Assembly: GCA_028554795.2 (NCBI GenBank)
Contig: CM068825.1
Coordinates: forward strand, 153,404,053-153,468,052
From: Sinohyriopsis cumingii
Lineage: Eukaryota > Mollusca > Bivalvia > Unionida > Unionidae
Direction: 5' to 3'
Length of the DNA: 64,000 nt
Below, in pieces: positions 38,380 to 47,207 of this stretch (within the stretch, counting starts at the first letter, position 1; every line of letters begins with the position of its first letter). The notes beneath the pieces are model-generated. The model was given only the letters and a program-made list of their open reading frames with translations, had not been told where the DNA came from and made no database searches. The position numbers and the translations under genes are program-made.

Positions 38380-41300
38380 CGCCGTTGCGTCTATTGCACT
38401 CAAGACAGGTCAACCTCACATTGTTTTTGACATGACCGAGACTGTTATCGATCCTGTCCACGGTAAATTGGCGAGCGTCTTTATCCGAATAACGCCAGCG
38501 CATTACACAATTACAACTCGCGCAGTGATTATTCTGTTGTTGTCGTAACGCAATTATTAATTCGGCATCAATATCAAAACGCCGCTGTTTTTTTTTATCC
38601 TGTTGGCGGTAACCCGAAAGTTTTCTATCAATGACGCTAGCATCAATGATGTCATCGTTGTCACTGGCTTCGTCAATAACAATTCTTCGAAGCTGATTTA
38701 TCCTCCGTACTCGGGACACTGCAAGATAGACTAGATTTGACCATTCGATGCGATTATCAACTATCCAAACAATTGTATCCGTGATGGTTAGTCCCTGCGA
38801 GGAATGTATTGTTGTTGCGTATCCTAGCGTCCACGGGGATTTATCAGCACGTAGCGCGCCCTCGACGACGCTGATATCAACGAGCACAATATCATTCAGC
38901 ACAAGAATTTGTTTTTTTGTCCCTGACGCTGTCGGGCCCGGGATTTCAACTTCAATGTTCTGCCGCCGTGTGTCCGCGGGTCTATAACACAACGGCACTG
39001 GACGCGTTGGAAACTTTTCCTTATGCAACGCAAACAACTTCCGCTGAAGTGTGTCTCTGACTATCTTTCTACTCGCTACAATCAAATCGTTTGGTCTCCA
39101 TGTTTCCCAAAATTCATTTAACGGCGTTTCCGGAATCACCTCGCGGATTATTTCACATTGAACTCTATCCGGCTGTAATCTGATTAATTTTTTAACCTCG
39201 CGCAGTTGTTCATCAAGTGCTCGGTAATCAGTATCGGTTTCTTCATAATAGTCCACAAAACCCTTTAACCAATCATGTGGACCCTCGCCGACAAATGGTG
39301 GTGGTTGGCCATGGTCGCCACACATGATTACCGCTGTATTCGCGCGCAGCAACCACTCAAGAAACATTTGTAAAGTATCTAACGAAACAGTACATATCTC
39401 ATCCCAGATGATAACCTCAGGAATAAATTTTTCCCCCATTCGATCAGGAGTCCACTCACCGCCGCTGTATCGAAAAAAGCTGTGATAAGTAACGGCGTCA
39501 ACATTTCGTTGTTTTATCTCTCGCGCTAGTCTATGGGTCGGTGTAAGCACGATTATACTTGCCCGCGTTCGAAATAATTCAATTGCCCGAGTCGTCTTTC
39601 CTGACCCGCCACAGCCGCTTAAATAAACTGTTTTATATCTACAAATTGGATCAGAACACGGTGGTGCATTAGACCATTCTGATAAATTATCAGCGCGTAA
39701 GTAATTGTTTTCAACGGTGACATTTGCTGACGGGGAATAATCGCGTCGTATTTCATTTTTAATTCTCCATATACCCCAACTCTCGTCCGGACTAGTAAAC
39801 TCGGCTAAGTTTCCCTTGTACTTTACGTCTATATAAAATGAATCAATCCCAACTCTAACCGCGGTGTCGGGAAATCTATTTATCATCGAGAATAAATTGA
39901 TAGCGGCGTAACCCAGCATAGACGCCCTCAAATGCGGATACGCGGGGCTGTCTCCATCGGCGTAAGTAACAACTGTACCCAACTTTGTTCCATTGGACAA
40001 GAAAGCTGTTTTGCAGTTCACGTATTTATTTTTTGCCACTGCGTCCTTGATTACGAAATCATATTCTGCGTCATCTATAATCAGCCGTGAGCAATATCGT
40101 TTGTAGTCGCAGTTTTTTCCACCTTGTGTGAACTTACCAATTATTCTTCTACCGAGATCTTTTGCCTCGCGGTTTCGTTGGTTGAATATCTTTTTGGACC
40201 ATTCGAGGATATATTCCTCGTTGGCATCAATGTGTTTTCTGGATTCGTCAATTATGCTATCTAGACGCTCTGGTTCTGGTAACCAGACTTCAGTCTGCGC
40301 CCGATATGATATAATCGCGTCACTGACAATCAACGATACAAGCATGCTACAATCAATCATATACCGTAGCAGCGCTATTGGCAGCCACTTCTTTTCAGCC
40401 ATGTGTCTACCGATCCAAATATAACAACAGCGATGAAGTCCTGCCGCGAATTCAAATGATACTATGCGAGCGAATCCGGTTAAATCAAAATCAGGCAGTG
40501 GTCCATTAATAGCAACACGAGTCATTTCATGTCTGGGGTGTCCAAATCGTTTGAAATACTCAGCGGCGGATCCATACCCGAGAAAACTCGCTGGATAACA
40601 GGCAACCATATCAACGGAAATCATAGCGTCGGGGTTGTATTCAGTGTTCCATAGTCCACAGTGATAATATTCCAAACAACTGGATTGTACATCCGGTAGA
40701 AATTCCTTGCGCGTTGGTCTCCACGCATTTTTCCTTGCTGCAACATGAGCCGCAACCGATGGAATCGTAAAACAATTTGTTAGCAGTTGTTCATCATGCT
40801 CTTCAAATTCCATGGCGGTTTTTTTCATCTTGTTGTGAAACGCTTCAGTGCGATATAATTCACCGTTTGGTCTTACAAACTGATCAAAGGTATCCACATC
40901 GTTTTCAGCACTGCGAAGTAACCACACTGATACAGGGTCGTTTTTACACAAGCAGGCAATAGCATCAAATAGTTTCCTCTCCGCGAGAAAACTATCCTCT
41001 CCCAGGAATTTCTCGGGGATATACTTTACTGTTCTATCCCGTGGAAATATTGTGACCGCGGGCGTCCACGCGTGTTCGTTATGATCAATAATTTTGATTG
41101 GGGCTCCCTTTGATTTATACTTTGATTCATATAATACTTCACCGGTTATCGTTGTAACGGTTATTGGAAATCTCAGCGACGTTTCTAATTTCGCTATGTC
41201 GCTGATGGTTGCTCCTCGCTCGCGCACTGTCTTCTCCCATTGGTTTATTTTGCTACGTCGTAAATCAGTCAATTTGTTTCCTCGACACGCATTTGTAAAA

Positions 41301-41842
41301 TGCTCTATTACTCGTTCTGCTACACAATTTATCCCCGTTGACTGTTTCATCGGCGCTAGTTTTCCGATATCAGGTTTCTTATTTAACGGGTATATTCCAT
41401 AGACAATTGCTGTTTCAGGATACGATCGTTCATAGTATGGTCTGTCAATTCCGGTTAACAGCCCTGGCTTGGAGTCGCGGCTAACAATGACTGTTTTCTT
41501 GTCGTTGAGAACCGGTTCAAATTTATCACGTATGATCCAATTACCTGATTCCACCCGGACAATGAATTTTACTCTGAAGAAATACCTTTTACCGTCAAGT
41601 TGTGATATTATCGTTGCTGCGCGGTTGTCGTTCATGGTAGCATCAACAACACCATCAATTCGAAATGTTGACCAACTATGAGATGCGCCATCACGCTTGA
41701 ATTCATTGATACAGTCGCGTATTTTATTCAACAGGGTTCTATCGTTTATTAACGCTTTTGGTGCGTCCTTGAGGACTCTATCGAGATTGAACTTAATATT
41801 TTTCCAGGGCTTAATTGCTGCTAATCTCTCAAACTCTTCCAT
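38372..41842 (-). CDS. Fusion of divergent PolB, SF1 helicase and HNH domain
   Basis: 1156 aa from ATG 41842 (MEEFERL); the longer start at 41890 overlaps the divergent gene. Residues 1-390 have no clear domain. Polymerase-like motifs: A, SVDMVACYP (about 412); B-like, GRRIIGKFTQGG (about 566); C-like, VGIDSFYID (about 666), where the first Asp of DTDS is replaced by Gly but the metal-binding second Asp is kept. SF1 helicase: Walker A GCGGSGKTT (about 746), Walker B IIWDEIC (about 813), CGDHGQPPP, and C-terminal THRLAREI/TIHSSQGLTI motifs as in Pif1/RecD. The last 45 residues are an HNH zinc motif (CASC ... DRIDNSLGH ... CLECNRRNG). Exonuclease motifs are not obvious. Likely the replicase; the HNH role is open. 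Confidence 0.85.
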   Translation of the reverse strand: MEEFERLAAIKPWKNIKFNLDRVLKDAPKALINDRTLLNKIRDCINEFKRDGASHSWSTFRIDGVVDATMNDNRAATIISQLDGKRYFFRVKFIVRVESGNWIIRDKFEPVLNDKKTVIVSRDSKPGLLTGIDRPYYERSYPETAIVYGIYPLNKKPDIGKLAPMKQSTGINCVAERVIEHFTNACRGNKLTDLRRSKINQWEKTVRERGATISDIAKLETSLRFPITVTTITGEVLYESKYKSKGAPIKIIDHNEHAWTPAVTIFPRDRTVKYIPEKFLGEDSFLAERKLFDAIACLCKNDPVSVWLLRSAENDVDTFDQFVRPNGELYRTEAFHNKMKKTAMEFEEHDEQLLTNCFTIPSVAAHVAARKNAWRPTRKEFLPDVQSSCLEYYHCGLWNTEYNPDAMISVDMVACYPASFLGYGSAAEYFKRFGHPRHEMTRVAINGPLPDFDLTGFARIVSFEFAAGLHRCCYIWIGRHMAEKKWLPIALLRYMIDCSMLVSLIVSDAIISYRAQTEVWLPEPERLDSIIDESRKHIDANEEYILEWSKKIFNQRNREAKDLGRRIIGKFTQGGKNCDYKRYCSRLIIDDAEYDFVIKDAVAKNKYVNCKTAFLSNGTKLGTVVTYADGDSPAYPHLRASMLGYAAINLFSMINRFPDTAVRVGIDSFYIDVKYKGNLAEFTSPDESWGIWRIKNEIRRDYSPSANVTVENNYLRADNLSEWSNAPPCSDPICRYKTVYLSGCGGSGKTTRAIELFRTRASIIVLTPTHRLAREIKQRNVDAVTYHSFFRYSGGEWTPDRMGEKFIPEVIIWDEICTVSLDTLQMFLEWLLRANTAVIMCGDHGQPPPFVGEGPHDWLKGFVDYYEETDTDYRALDEQLREVKKLIRLQPDRVQCEIIREVIPETPLNEFWETWRPNDLIVASRKIVRDTLQRKLFALHKEKFPTRPVPLCYRPADTRRQNIEVEIPGPTASGTKKQILVLNDIVLVDISVVEGALRADKSPWTLGYATTIHSSQGLTITDTIVWIVDNRIEWSNLVYLAVSRVRRINQLRRIVIDEASDNDDIIDASVIDRKLSGYRQQDKKKQRRFDIDAELIIALRQQQNNHCASCNCVMRWRYSDKDARQFTVDRIDNSLGHVKNNVRLTCLECNRRNGAS

Positions 41843-41863
41843 ATAATTAAAACAAGTATTTAA

Positions 41864-42205
41864 ATGAAAGAATATAGTATAATGAATCACTGCAAATGGT
41901 TGATGATTGGGTCGACAACCCCGTGCAATAAATCATGTAGAGGTGAATTCTGCGGGTATCATTTACAAAGCGTTCGTAATGGTTCTCTTGGCCCCCTACC
42001 GTGCTTGGTTTGTCACGTTGGTGTAAGAGGAAAATCGCAGTTGTGTATCAATTGTGGCGGAAAGCGATACAGGGAGTTAAAACGCTATTATGACAAGCGA
42101 ATAAAAAATGCCGTCATTGACTCCACCGCAGACTTCGTCATCAAAACTCCTCAGGACTACATTGCAAGGTTTATAATTAAACCAAATAATGAATTAGACA
42201 AGTAG
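41864..42205 (+). CDS. Small Cys-rich zinc-binding-like protein
   Basis: 113 aa (or 107 from the Met at 41882). Cys pairs CNKSC, CGYH, PCLVCHVGV and CINCGGKRY fit one or two zinc ribbons or knuckles; the rest is basic and helical. It lies head to head with the polymerase-helicase gene, with ATGs about 20-40 bp apart. A nucleic-acid-binding regulator is a reasonable guess but unproven. Confidence 0.65.
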   Translation: MKEYSIMNHCKWLMIGSTTPCNKSCRGEFCGYHLQSVRNGSLGPLPCLVCHVGVRGKSQLCINCGGKRYRELKRYYDKRIKNAVIDSTADFVIKTPQDYIARFIIKPNNELDK

Positions 42206-42218
42206 TATTATTATACAA

Positions 42219-42725
42219 ATGAACCAAGAATTTCAGCCGCATCCCGTCCTCGTTAATTACGAGGCATCTCGCGACGGCGTTGTTAGAAATTGTAGACTGA
42301 AGAAGCCGGTTGGATGGAAAAATAATCACGGATACTTGATGTTTGGTGCCGGAAAGAAGAAGTATTATGTTCATAGGGTGGTATTTGAAGCATTCAACGG
42401 ATTAATCGAGGACGGTCTCGTTATTGATCATATTGATGGATGTCCTCAAAATAATTCTCTTATAAACCTGCAAGCTATCTCTCAGAGTGAAAATAGTAAA
42501 AAAGGCCAAACTGGTAAATGCTCAAAAAAAGCAAAAAGCGTAAAGTCATTTGATACAACAACTCACGAGGAAAAAATATTTCAGTCGATGAATGAGGCAG
42601 GAAAATATTTCGATATTTGTAGAGCCTCAATACAATTTGTTGCAGAACGAGTATATCAAACAGCGATCTCAAAAAAGACGGGTCACAGAATTCGATTTTC
42701 ATATATAACAGAAATCAGCGAGTGA
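42219..42725 (+). CDS. Free-standing HNH homing-type endonuclease
   Basis: 168 aa. A NUMOD4-like N-terminus (NYEASRDGVVRN) is followed by the HNH core VHRVVFEAFNG ... VIDHIDGCPQNNSLINLQ, then a NUMOD1-like DNA-binding tail (SMNEAGKYFDI). This is the layout of phage and large-DNA-virus homing endonucleases. It is not inside an interrupted gene here, 13 bp after the Cys-rich gene. It might be a selfish gene or take part in element transposition. Confidence 0.88.
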   Translation: MNQEFQPHPVLVNYEASRDGVVRNCRLKKPVGWKNNHGYLMFGAGKKKYYVHRVVFEAFNGLIEDGLVIDHIDGCPQNNSLINLQAISQSENSKKGQTGKCSKKAKSVKSFDTTTHEEKIFQSMNEAGKYFDICRASIQFVAERVYQTAISKKTGHRIRFSYITEISE

Positions 42726-42892
42726 CAAGGTCACCGTGACGAAGTCACCATGACAGTGCGAACGCTACAATAAATTGTCTCTTCCGGAAGAAAACGAATT
42801 ATCCTACGGTTTCATCGAATGTTAACACACCTCGGGATTGATACGCGGGGTTCATTTTGTAAAATAATTTTTTTTTTGATATTAGAAATAAG
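42726..42892. promoter_or_regulatory. Intergenic segment with inverted repeats
   Basis: It begins with GGTCACCGTGAC, a near palindrome, followed by GAAGTCACCATGAC, a second related half. It ends in a T-run (T10) and ATTAGAAATAAG before the ATG at 42893. Possible regulatory or terminator element; no match known to me. Confidence 0.35.
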
Positions 42893-43321
42893 ATGTTTTA
42901 TAAGAATATGAATATCGAAGACATCAATAATATATTAACCGAGATTTTAAAATTAAAAAATCAAGGAATTGAATTATCTGATAAGCTTGATAACCAAAAA
43001 ATATTGTCCGATTATGAAATTATTAATGAGCAATCAAAGAAAGGTCGATATACCTTGCCACGCGAGTATTCTTTTATAAAGCGATTACAATATACGATCA
43101 ATGAAAACTTGTATGGCAATGACGTAAATGCATTTATTGGATTATTTACTGCCGTTGAGACAGTACGAAAAAAACTCGGACAGGCTTTTGAACGACGTCG
43201 AGAAATCTCTAATAAAATTAAAAACATTAGAAGGATTATAGACGAAAACTCCCTGGAGCCCCTGGGACATATCCCCGCCACACTCGGCGGGAAATTAGAA
43301 ATTACGGAGCAATTGCAATAA
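42893..43321 (+). CDS. Hypothetical protein, helical
   Basis: 142 aa, acidic/basic mixed and probably largely helical (NNILTEILKLKNQG, VRKKLGQAFERRREISNKI). Not recognised. Its stop overlaps the next ATG (TAATG), so the two genes may be translated or transcribed together. Confidence 0.6.
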   Translation: MFYKNMNIEDINNILTEILKLKNQGIELSDKLDNQKILSDYEIINEQSKKGRYTLPREYSFIKRLQYTINENLYGNDVNAFIGLFTAVETVRKKLGQAFERRREISNKIKNIRRIIDENSLEPLGHIPATLGGKLEITEQLQ

Positions 43322-44271
43322 TGGTAGGCGAATCACTTACTACTCGGCTAGCCAGAGAGCGGCTAGTAACGCATAAAAAGTTCATACCGTTACGAGACAG
43401 GGTTCGAAAACAACTTCAAACGCGGCAACAACTACAAACTGATTTTACTGTTGGAAGCGAACAGCTCTTTGCTCCGGTAACTAAAGCGACCAAAGATGTT
43501 ACGGCGGCAACTGTGCCCGTCCTCGGTGCGCTTGAAAAGATAGCGGCTCAGACCGAGCAAACAAAAAAGTCTCTGGAAACACTCCCTGCGAAAATAGCAT
43601 TCGCTACAACACGGAGGCCGCCACCACTCGCTATAACGGACCCACAAGAACCTTATGTTACAATGGCCGACGAGGAAGAACCAGGCGCCACCGCAAGAGA
43701 ACCAGAAGAAGAAATACCGGAAGAACTACTGGAAGAAATACCGGAAGAAATAGAGAAAAAGGAGAATATACCCCGTAATGTTCTTAAAAAGAGCACAATA
43801 GATAAAATTAGAAATCTCGGCTACGAAGAATTAGTTGATTTTATTGTCTCTAATTTTGCTAAGAGCATACGAGATAAGCATATCAATAGCGGTTACGAGA
43901 AAAATATAAAGACGTTAAAGGATTGGACAAGAATAGTGTATTTAGCAAGTAAACACAAAGATGCGGTACCACGTGGTGATCCCGATTACGACACATTCCA
44001 CAAGGAAGTTAAGAGTAGAACACCAAAAAAAGGAAAAGGATACTCTGTTGGTAAAGAATCCTACGGCGTTACCTGTCCTGGTAGTGTTCTCAGTGATATA
44101 TCACGGCTGGAAATACTAATCGGAGGAAAACGAGCCGGAAATAACTCTCCGGAAATAATCAATGAGGCCGCTGATATTTGCAGGCGGTTATTTGCCGGTG
44201 GTATCATGGACATTAATGCATATCGAACGCTCATAGACGAACTCGTGGACCACGGTCATTACAGCGATTGA
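43321..44271 (+). CDS. Conserved hypothetical virion-type protein
   Basis: 316 aa. The N-terminal half has a coiled-coil-like stretch (ALEKIAAQTEQTKKSLETL) followed by an acidic linker with E(I/L)PEE repeats. The C-terminal half ends in a compact segment (GSVLSDISRLEILIGGKRAGN and AYRTLIDELV) that I recall from many uncharacterised invertebrate proteins linked to such elements. No function assigned. The position before the pVI-like and MCP genes suggests a structural or assembly protein. Confidence 0.6.
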   Translation: MVGESLTTRLARERLVTHKKFIPLRDRVRKQLQTRQQLQTDFTVGSEQLFAPVTKATKDVTAATVPVLGALEKIAAQTEQTKKSLETLPAKIAFATTRRPPPLAITDPQEPYVTMADEEEPGATAREPEEEIPEELLEEIPEEIEKKENIPRNVLKKSTIDKIRNLGYEELVDFIVSNFAKSIRDKHINSGYEKNIKTLKDWTRIVYLASKHKDAVPRGDPDYDTFHKEVKSRTPKKGKGYSVGKESYGVTCPGSVLSDISRLEILIGGKRAGNNSPEIINEAADICRRLFAGGIMDINAYRTLIDELVDHGHYSD

Positions 44272-44289
44272 CCAATCACTGGTGATCAA

Positions 44290-44326
44290 TCACTAATTGG
44301 AAAACACTGGTGTTTTTATAATAAAG
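44290..44326 (+). promoter_or_regulatory. Family-2 promoter of the pVI-like gene
   Basis: AATTGGAAAACAC at 44295, inverted repeat AAAACAC-TG-GTGTTTT, then TATAATAA; the AATT is 32 nt before the ATG. Confidence 0.6.
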
Positions 44327-44770
44327 ATGATCATACACTACAACCATGATAAACCAGTACTCGTCTACGTGGTAAACTCGCGATTGCCTGTTTACCGCGC
44401 GTACTATGGAGATGGTCTCGGTAGCACCATTGCGGGGTTATTTACAAGAATGGCTCCAAAAGTAGCGCCGTTAGCCAAACAATTAGGAATGAAGGCTATT
44501 GATGTTATTCGTGATAAGGGAATCAGCGCTATTGGAGATGTTGCCGGAAAGGCGCTTTCAGCCGCGCGGAACAAACTAATGTCGTTGGTGAGGAGAAAAA
44601 AACAGATGCCATCAACGACAGTGATGCCTGCGAATGTCAGTAAAGTAATAAATAACGCCGTGGAAGAAAAATTAGAGCCGTTGGCGGCGACTTCGCCATC
44701 CGCCGATGCGTCAACCAACGCGATCATTAACGCGATAGCGGGGAGTGGTCTACGACGAAAACGACGTTGA
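44327..44770 (+). CDS. pVI-like capsid-associated protein, family 2
   Basis: 147 aa from ATG 44327. The N-terminus carries PVYRAYYGDGLGSTIAGLF, parallel to the PVYRG ... GHGLG start of the family-1 protein. Then come amphipathic helices and a basic C-terminus (GLRRKRR). The GDGLG site resembles adenain cleavage signals. Probably internal capsid protein with membrane-lytic helix. Confidence 0.7.
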   Translation: MIIHYNHDKPVLVYVVNSRLPVYRAYYGDGLGSTIAGLFTRMAPKVAPLAKQLGMKAIDVIRDKGISAIGDVAGKALSAARNKLMSLVRRKKQMPSTTVMPANVSKVINNAVEEKLEPLAATSPSADASTNAIINAIAGSGLRRKRR

Positions 44771-44776
44771 TAGATT

Positions 44777-44810
44777 TCAATTGAAAACACCGACATGAAT
44801 AATAATAGAA
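44777..44810 (+). promoter_or_regulatory. Family-2 promoter of the MCP gene
   Basis: TTTCAATTGAAAACAC with AATT at 44779, 32 nt before the ATG at 44811, then AATAATAATAG. The GTGTTTT half of the inverted repeat is missing here. Confidence 0.55.
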
Positions 44811-46238
44811 ATGTTTGCGCGAACCGCTGATCCCGCGTTTGATATGGATGCCCCAGTGCGCAGGGATGATTCTGTCCGTGATTATCAATATTATTCTTAT
44901 TATGCAGCGCAACCTGACCTATGATCGCGAATTGAACTTCAAGTCCAAGATACCAGTAAATATTTTTTGCCGTGTGAAGCGTTTATCGAAATTGAGGGAG
45001 AACTCGTGACAAATGCTGCCGATAATGCACCATACGCAGATGACGATCGTGTTCGAGTTGGCTTCGTTAACAACGGTATCATGGCGTTATTTGAGAGCGC
45101 CAGATATCTTATTGACGGGCGAGAAATTGAATCAATAGAACGCGAGGTTGATGTTGCAACGACGATAATTGGGTTAGCGAGGTATTCAGATGATTATACA
45201 AGATCGGCGGGCCCATCTATGATGTTCGCAAAGGACACCACTAATAACGCTGATCATCTTCAGTACGTTAACGTGCTAGTGGAAAGAGATACCGCAGTTG
45301 ACCCACAGGCTGAAGCAAATAACCCAGACCGCAGAGCAAGACCAGGCGCTAATTTCAATATTATAAAGAGTATCAACAATGATTACAATCTAGGATTCGC
45401 AACACGAGTAGGGATGTTGCAAAGACCACACCGGCAGTTTTCATGCGCGATTCCACTCCATCACATATTTGGATTCTGCAGAAATGTTAGAAAAGTTATC
45501 TATGGGGCTAAGCATACAATCGCGCTGACGCGAAGGGGCGATGATAACAATGCAATATGGCATGCTGCTGGCGTCGCTGCCGGTAAAGTCGTTTTAACTA
45601 AAATGGCATTGTGGATGCCGGTGTTGACTCCATCAGTTACCACGGAAACACGATTGTTAGCATTTATGGAATAGGGAGGAAAATCGTTGTTGAGTTGGCT
45701 AGCGGTAACAACTGATGCTAAAGAGGATAACGTCGCCGATACGTTTACATGGCACCTGGCATCAAAACAGGGTGTTTCAGCCCCGCGTCATATATTCATA
45801 GCGCTACAGAATAGGGAACGATTGGGTAATCAAGAACGCAGCCATATGATATTTGATCAATTAGGAGTCAGGGATGTTTCGCTGAGAATAAACGGACAAC
45901 AGGAACCATCCGAGGATATACAGCTTAATTACGGCGACAACCATGTCGCACGTGTGTATCATCGATTGCTGTCATATATGGGTCGTGATCAAAACGTCGA
46001 CACTGGTTTGCAAATATCACAACTTGATTTTAAAAAGCTGTATCCGATTTATTATTTTTCGCTGGAACATCTTGATTTAACGAGACAATCCGTCGCTGAT
46101 ATACACTTCCGAGCTCGTATAGCCCCGGGTGGTGTTAATTACAGAGCGGTTGCTGTCATTCTCAGCGATAAATCAATGCTGTTGGAAGGCGTTGGTGGAC
46201 GAATGAGAATCGTTGATGCGCCAGTGGAAAACATGTAA
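44811..46238 (+). pseudogene. mcp: Major capsid protein, family 2, two in-frame stops
   Basis: One frame runs from ATG 44811 to TAA 46236-46238 (475 codons), interrupted by TGA 44922-44924 and TAG 45672-45674, with no frameshift. Conserved features include FVNNGIMALFESARYLIDG, which aligns in pattern with NNFMHSLFSSVDLYLNNK of family 1, and HRQFSCAIPLHHIFGF. This is the hexon-like double jelly-roll protein. Both stops are single-base changes from likely sense codons (CGA to TGA is plausible for the first), so the decay looks recent. Confidence 0.88.
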
Positions 46239-46266
46239 TTGAAAACATAAACGCGTTTACAATAAA
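46236..46266 (+). promoter_or_regulatory. Family-2 promoter of the core-protein gene
   Basis: AATTGAAAACAT at 46237 overlaps the MCP stop codon. The palindrome AAACGCGTTT and ACAATAAA follow. AATT to ATG is 30 nt. Confidence 0.6.
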
Positions 46267-46743
46267 ATGTCGTATAGTGTCGTCAGTGTAGAGTTGACTG
46301 ATGGTCAAGTCAAGAAATTACGATCAAAGTCGGCTAAACAATGTGGAACCACAATAACGCTGAAGCCGTCACAGATGGCAGGTGGTAATCATAAGATATC
46401 GTTGACGGCGCGTCAAATAAAACATTTCAATAATGCGATGAAGAATAAAAAGGGTGTTCAAATAGATTTTTCGACCGCAGCGATTAAAAACATGGAAAAG
46501 ACCGGTGGGATATTTCCGCTGTTAGCTGCGATTCCAGCGTTGATTGCCGCGGCGGCCCCAGCAGTGGCGAAGGCGGCGGTGTTAGGAGCCGTTGGTACCG
46601 CGGCGGGAATGGCATTGAAGAAGGCAACCGGGAAAGGCTATAAAAAAAAACGACCCGTAGCCGGAAAGGGTCTAAGACTACCGGGAACCCCGTATTCATG
46701 GTACTCGGGGAAGGGTCTAAGACTACCGGGAACCGTTTATTAA
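46267..46743 (+). CDS. Core/pX-like protein with hydrophobic Ala-rich segment
   Basis: 158 aa. An N-terminal globular-looking part (VVSVELTDGQVKKL ... QIKHFNNAM) is followed by GGIFPLLAAIPALIAAAAP, a hydrophobic Ala-rich stretch, and a basic tail with two copies of GKGLRLPGT encoded by a short direct repeat (46668-46737). The GG(I)FPLL pattern parallels the family-1 pX-like protein. Likely virion core or membrane-active protein processed by the protease encoded next. Confidence 0.7.
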   Translation: MSYSVVSVELTDGQVKKLRSKSAKQCGTTITLKPSQMAGGNHKISLTARQIKHFNNAMKNKKGVQIDFSTAAIKNMEKTGGIFPLLAAIPALIAAAAPAVAKAAVLGAVGTAAGMALKKATGKGYKKKRPVAGKGLRLPGTPYSWYSGKGLRLPGTVY

Positions 46744-46754
46744 CTCAAGAGTCA

Positions 46755-47180
46755 ATGACTCCAATGTCTAATTTTGATTTAATAGATGCCGCAAACGCGT
46801 TAGCGATAAAAAACTTCAGAGGTGTTTTCATGAGGGATCAATTACCGACAAAACCAAGGAATATTGAAACCGGTATAATTAACCTCGATAAATCCTCCGG
46901 AGCGGGAACTCATTGGGTTGCATACGCAATTGATCCGCGTGCGATCGTCTATTTTGATTCATACGGGTTAGCCCCGCCAAACGAGTTCATGCGGTATATC
47001 CGGGCGTGTTCAGCCCCGGTTTATTATTCCACGCTGCCAACACAACAATTAAGTGACCCAACGATATGCGGCCGTGAGGTATTGAACGTACTCGCGGCGA
47101 TTTCATCATCGCGGAAACCACCTCATGTGGTTGTAAACGAATACACTAGTGGGGTCGTAGAGGCCCGGCGGGTTAATTAA
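46755..47180 (+). CDS. Adenain-like cysteine protease, family 2
   Basis: 141 aa from ATG 46755 (46764 is possible; the longer open frame starts inside the previous gene). Catalytic set: H53 (GTHWVAY), D68 (YFDSYG), Q98 and C105 (TICG), the same spacing as the family-1 enzyme. Unlike its neighbours, it lacks the AATTGAAAAC motif, so it may be expressed with the core protein. Processes virion proteins. Confidence 0.9.
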   Translation: MTPMSNFDLIDAANALAIKNFRGVFMRDQLPTKPRNIETGIINLDKSSGAGTHWVAYAIDPRAIVYFDSYGLAPPNEFMRYIRACSAPVYYSTLPTQQLSDPTICGREVLNVLAAISSSRKPPHVVVNEYTSGVVEARRVN

Positions 47181-47207
47181 AAACACTGTTTTTTTTTTAC
47201 AATAATA
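47174..47207 (+). promoter_or_regulatory. Family-2 promoter of the fibre-like gene
   Basis: AATTAAAAACAC at 47175, inverted AAAACA-C-TGTTTT, a T10 run and ACAATAATA. AATT to ATG is 33 nt; it overlaps the protease stop. Confidence 0.6.
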
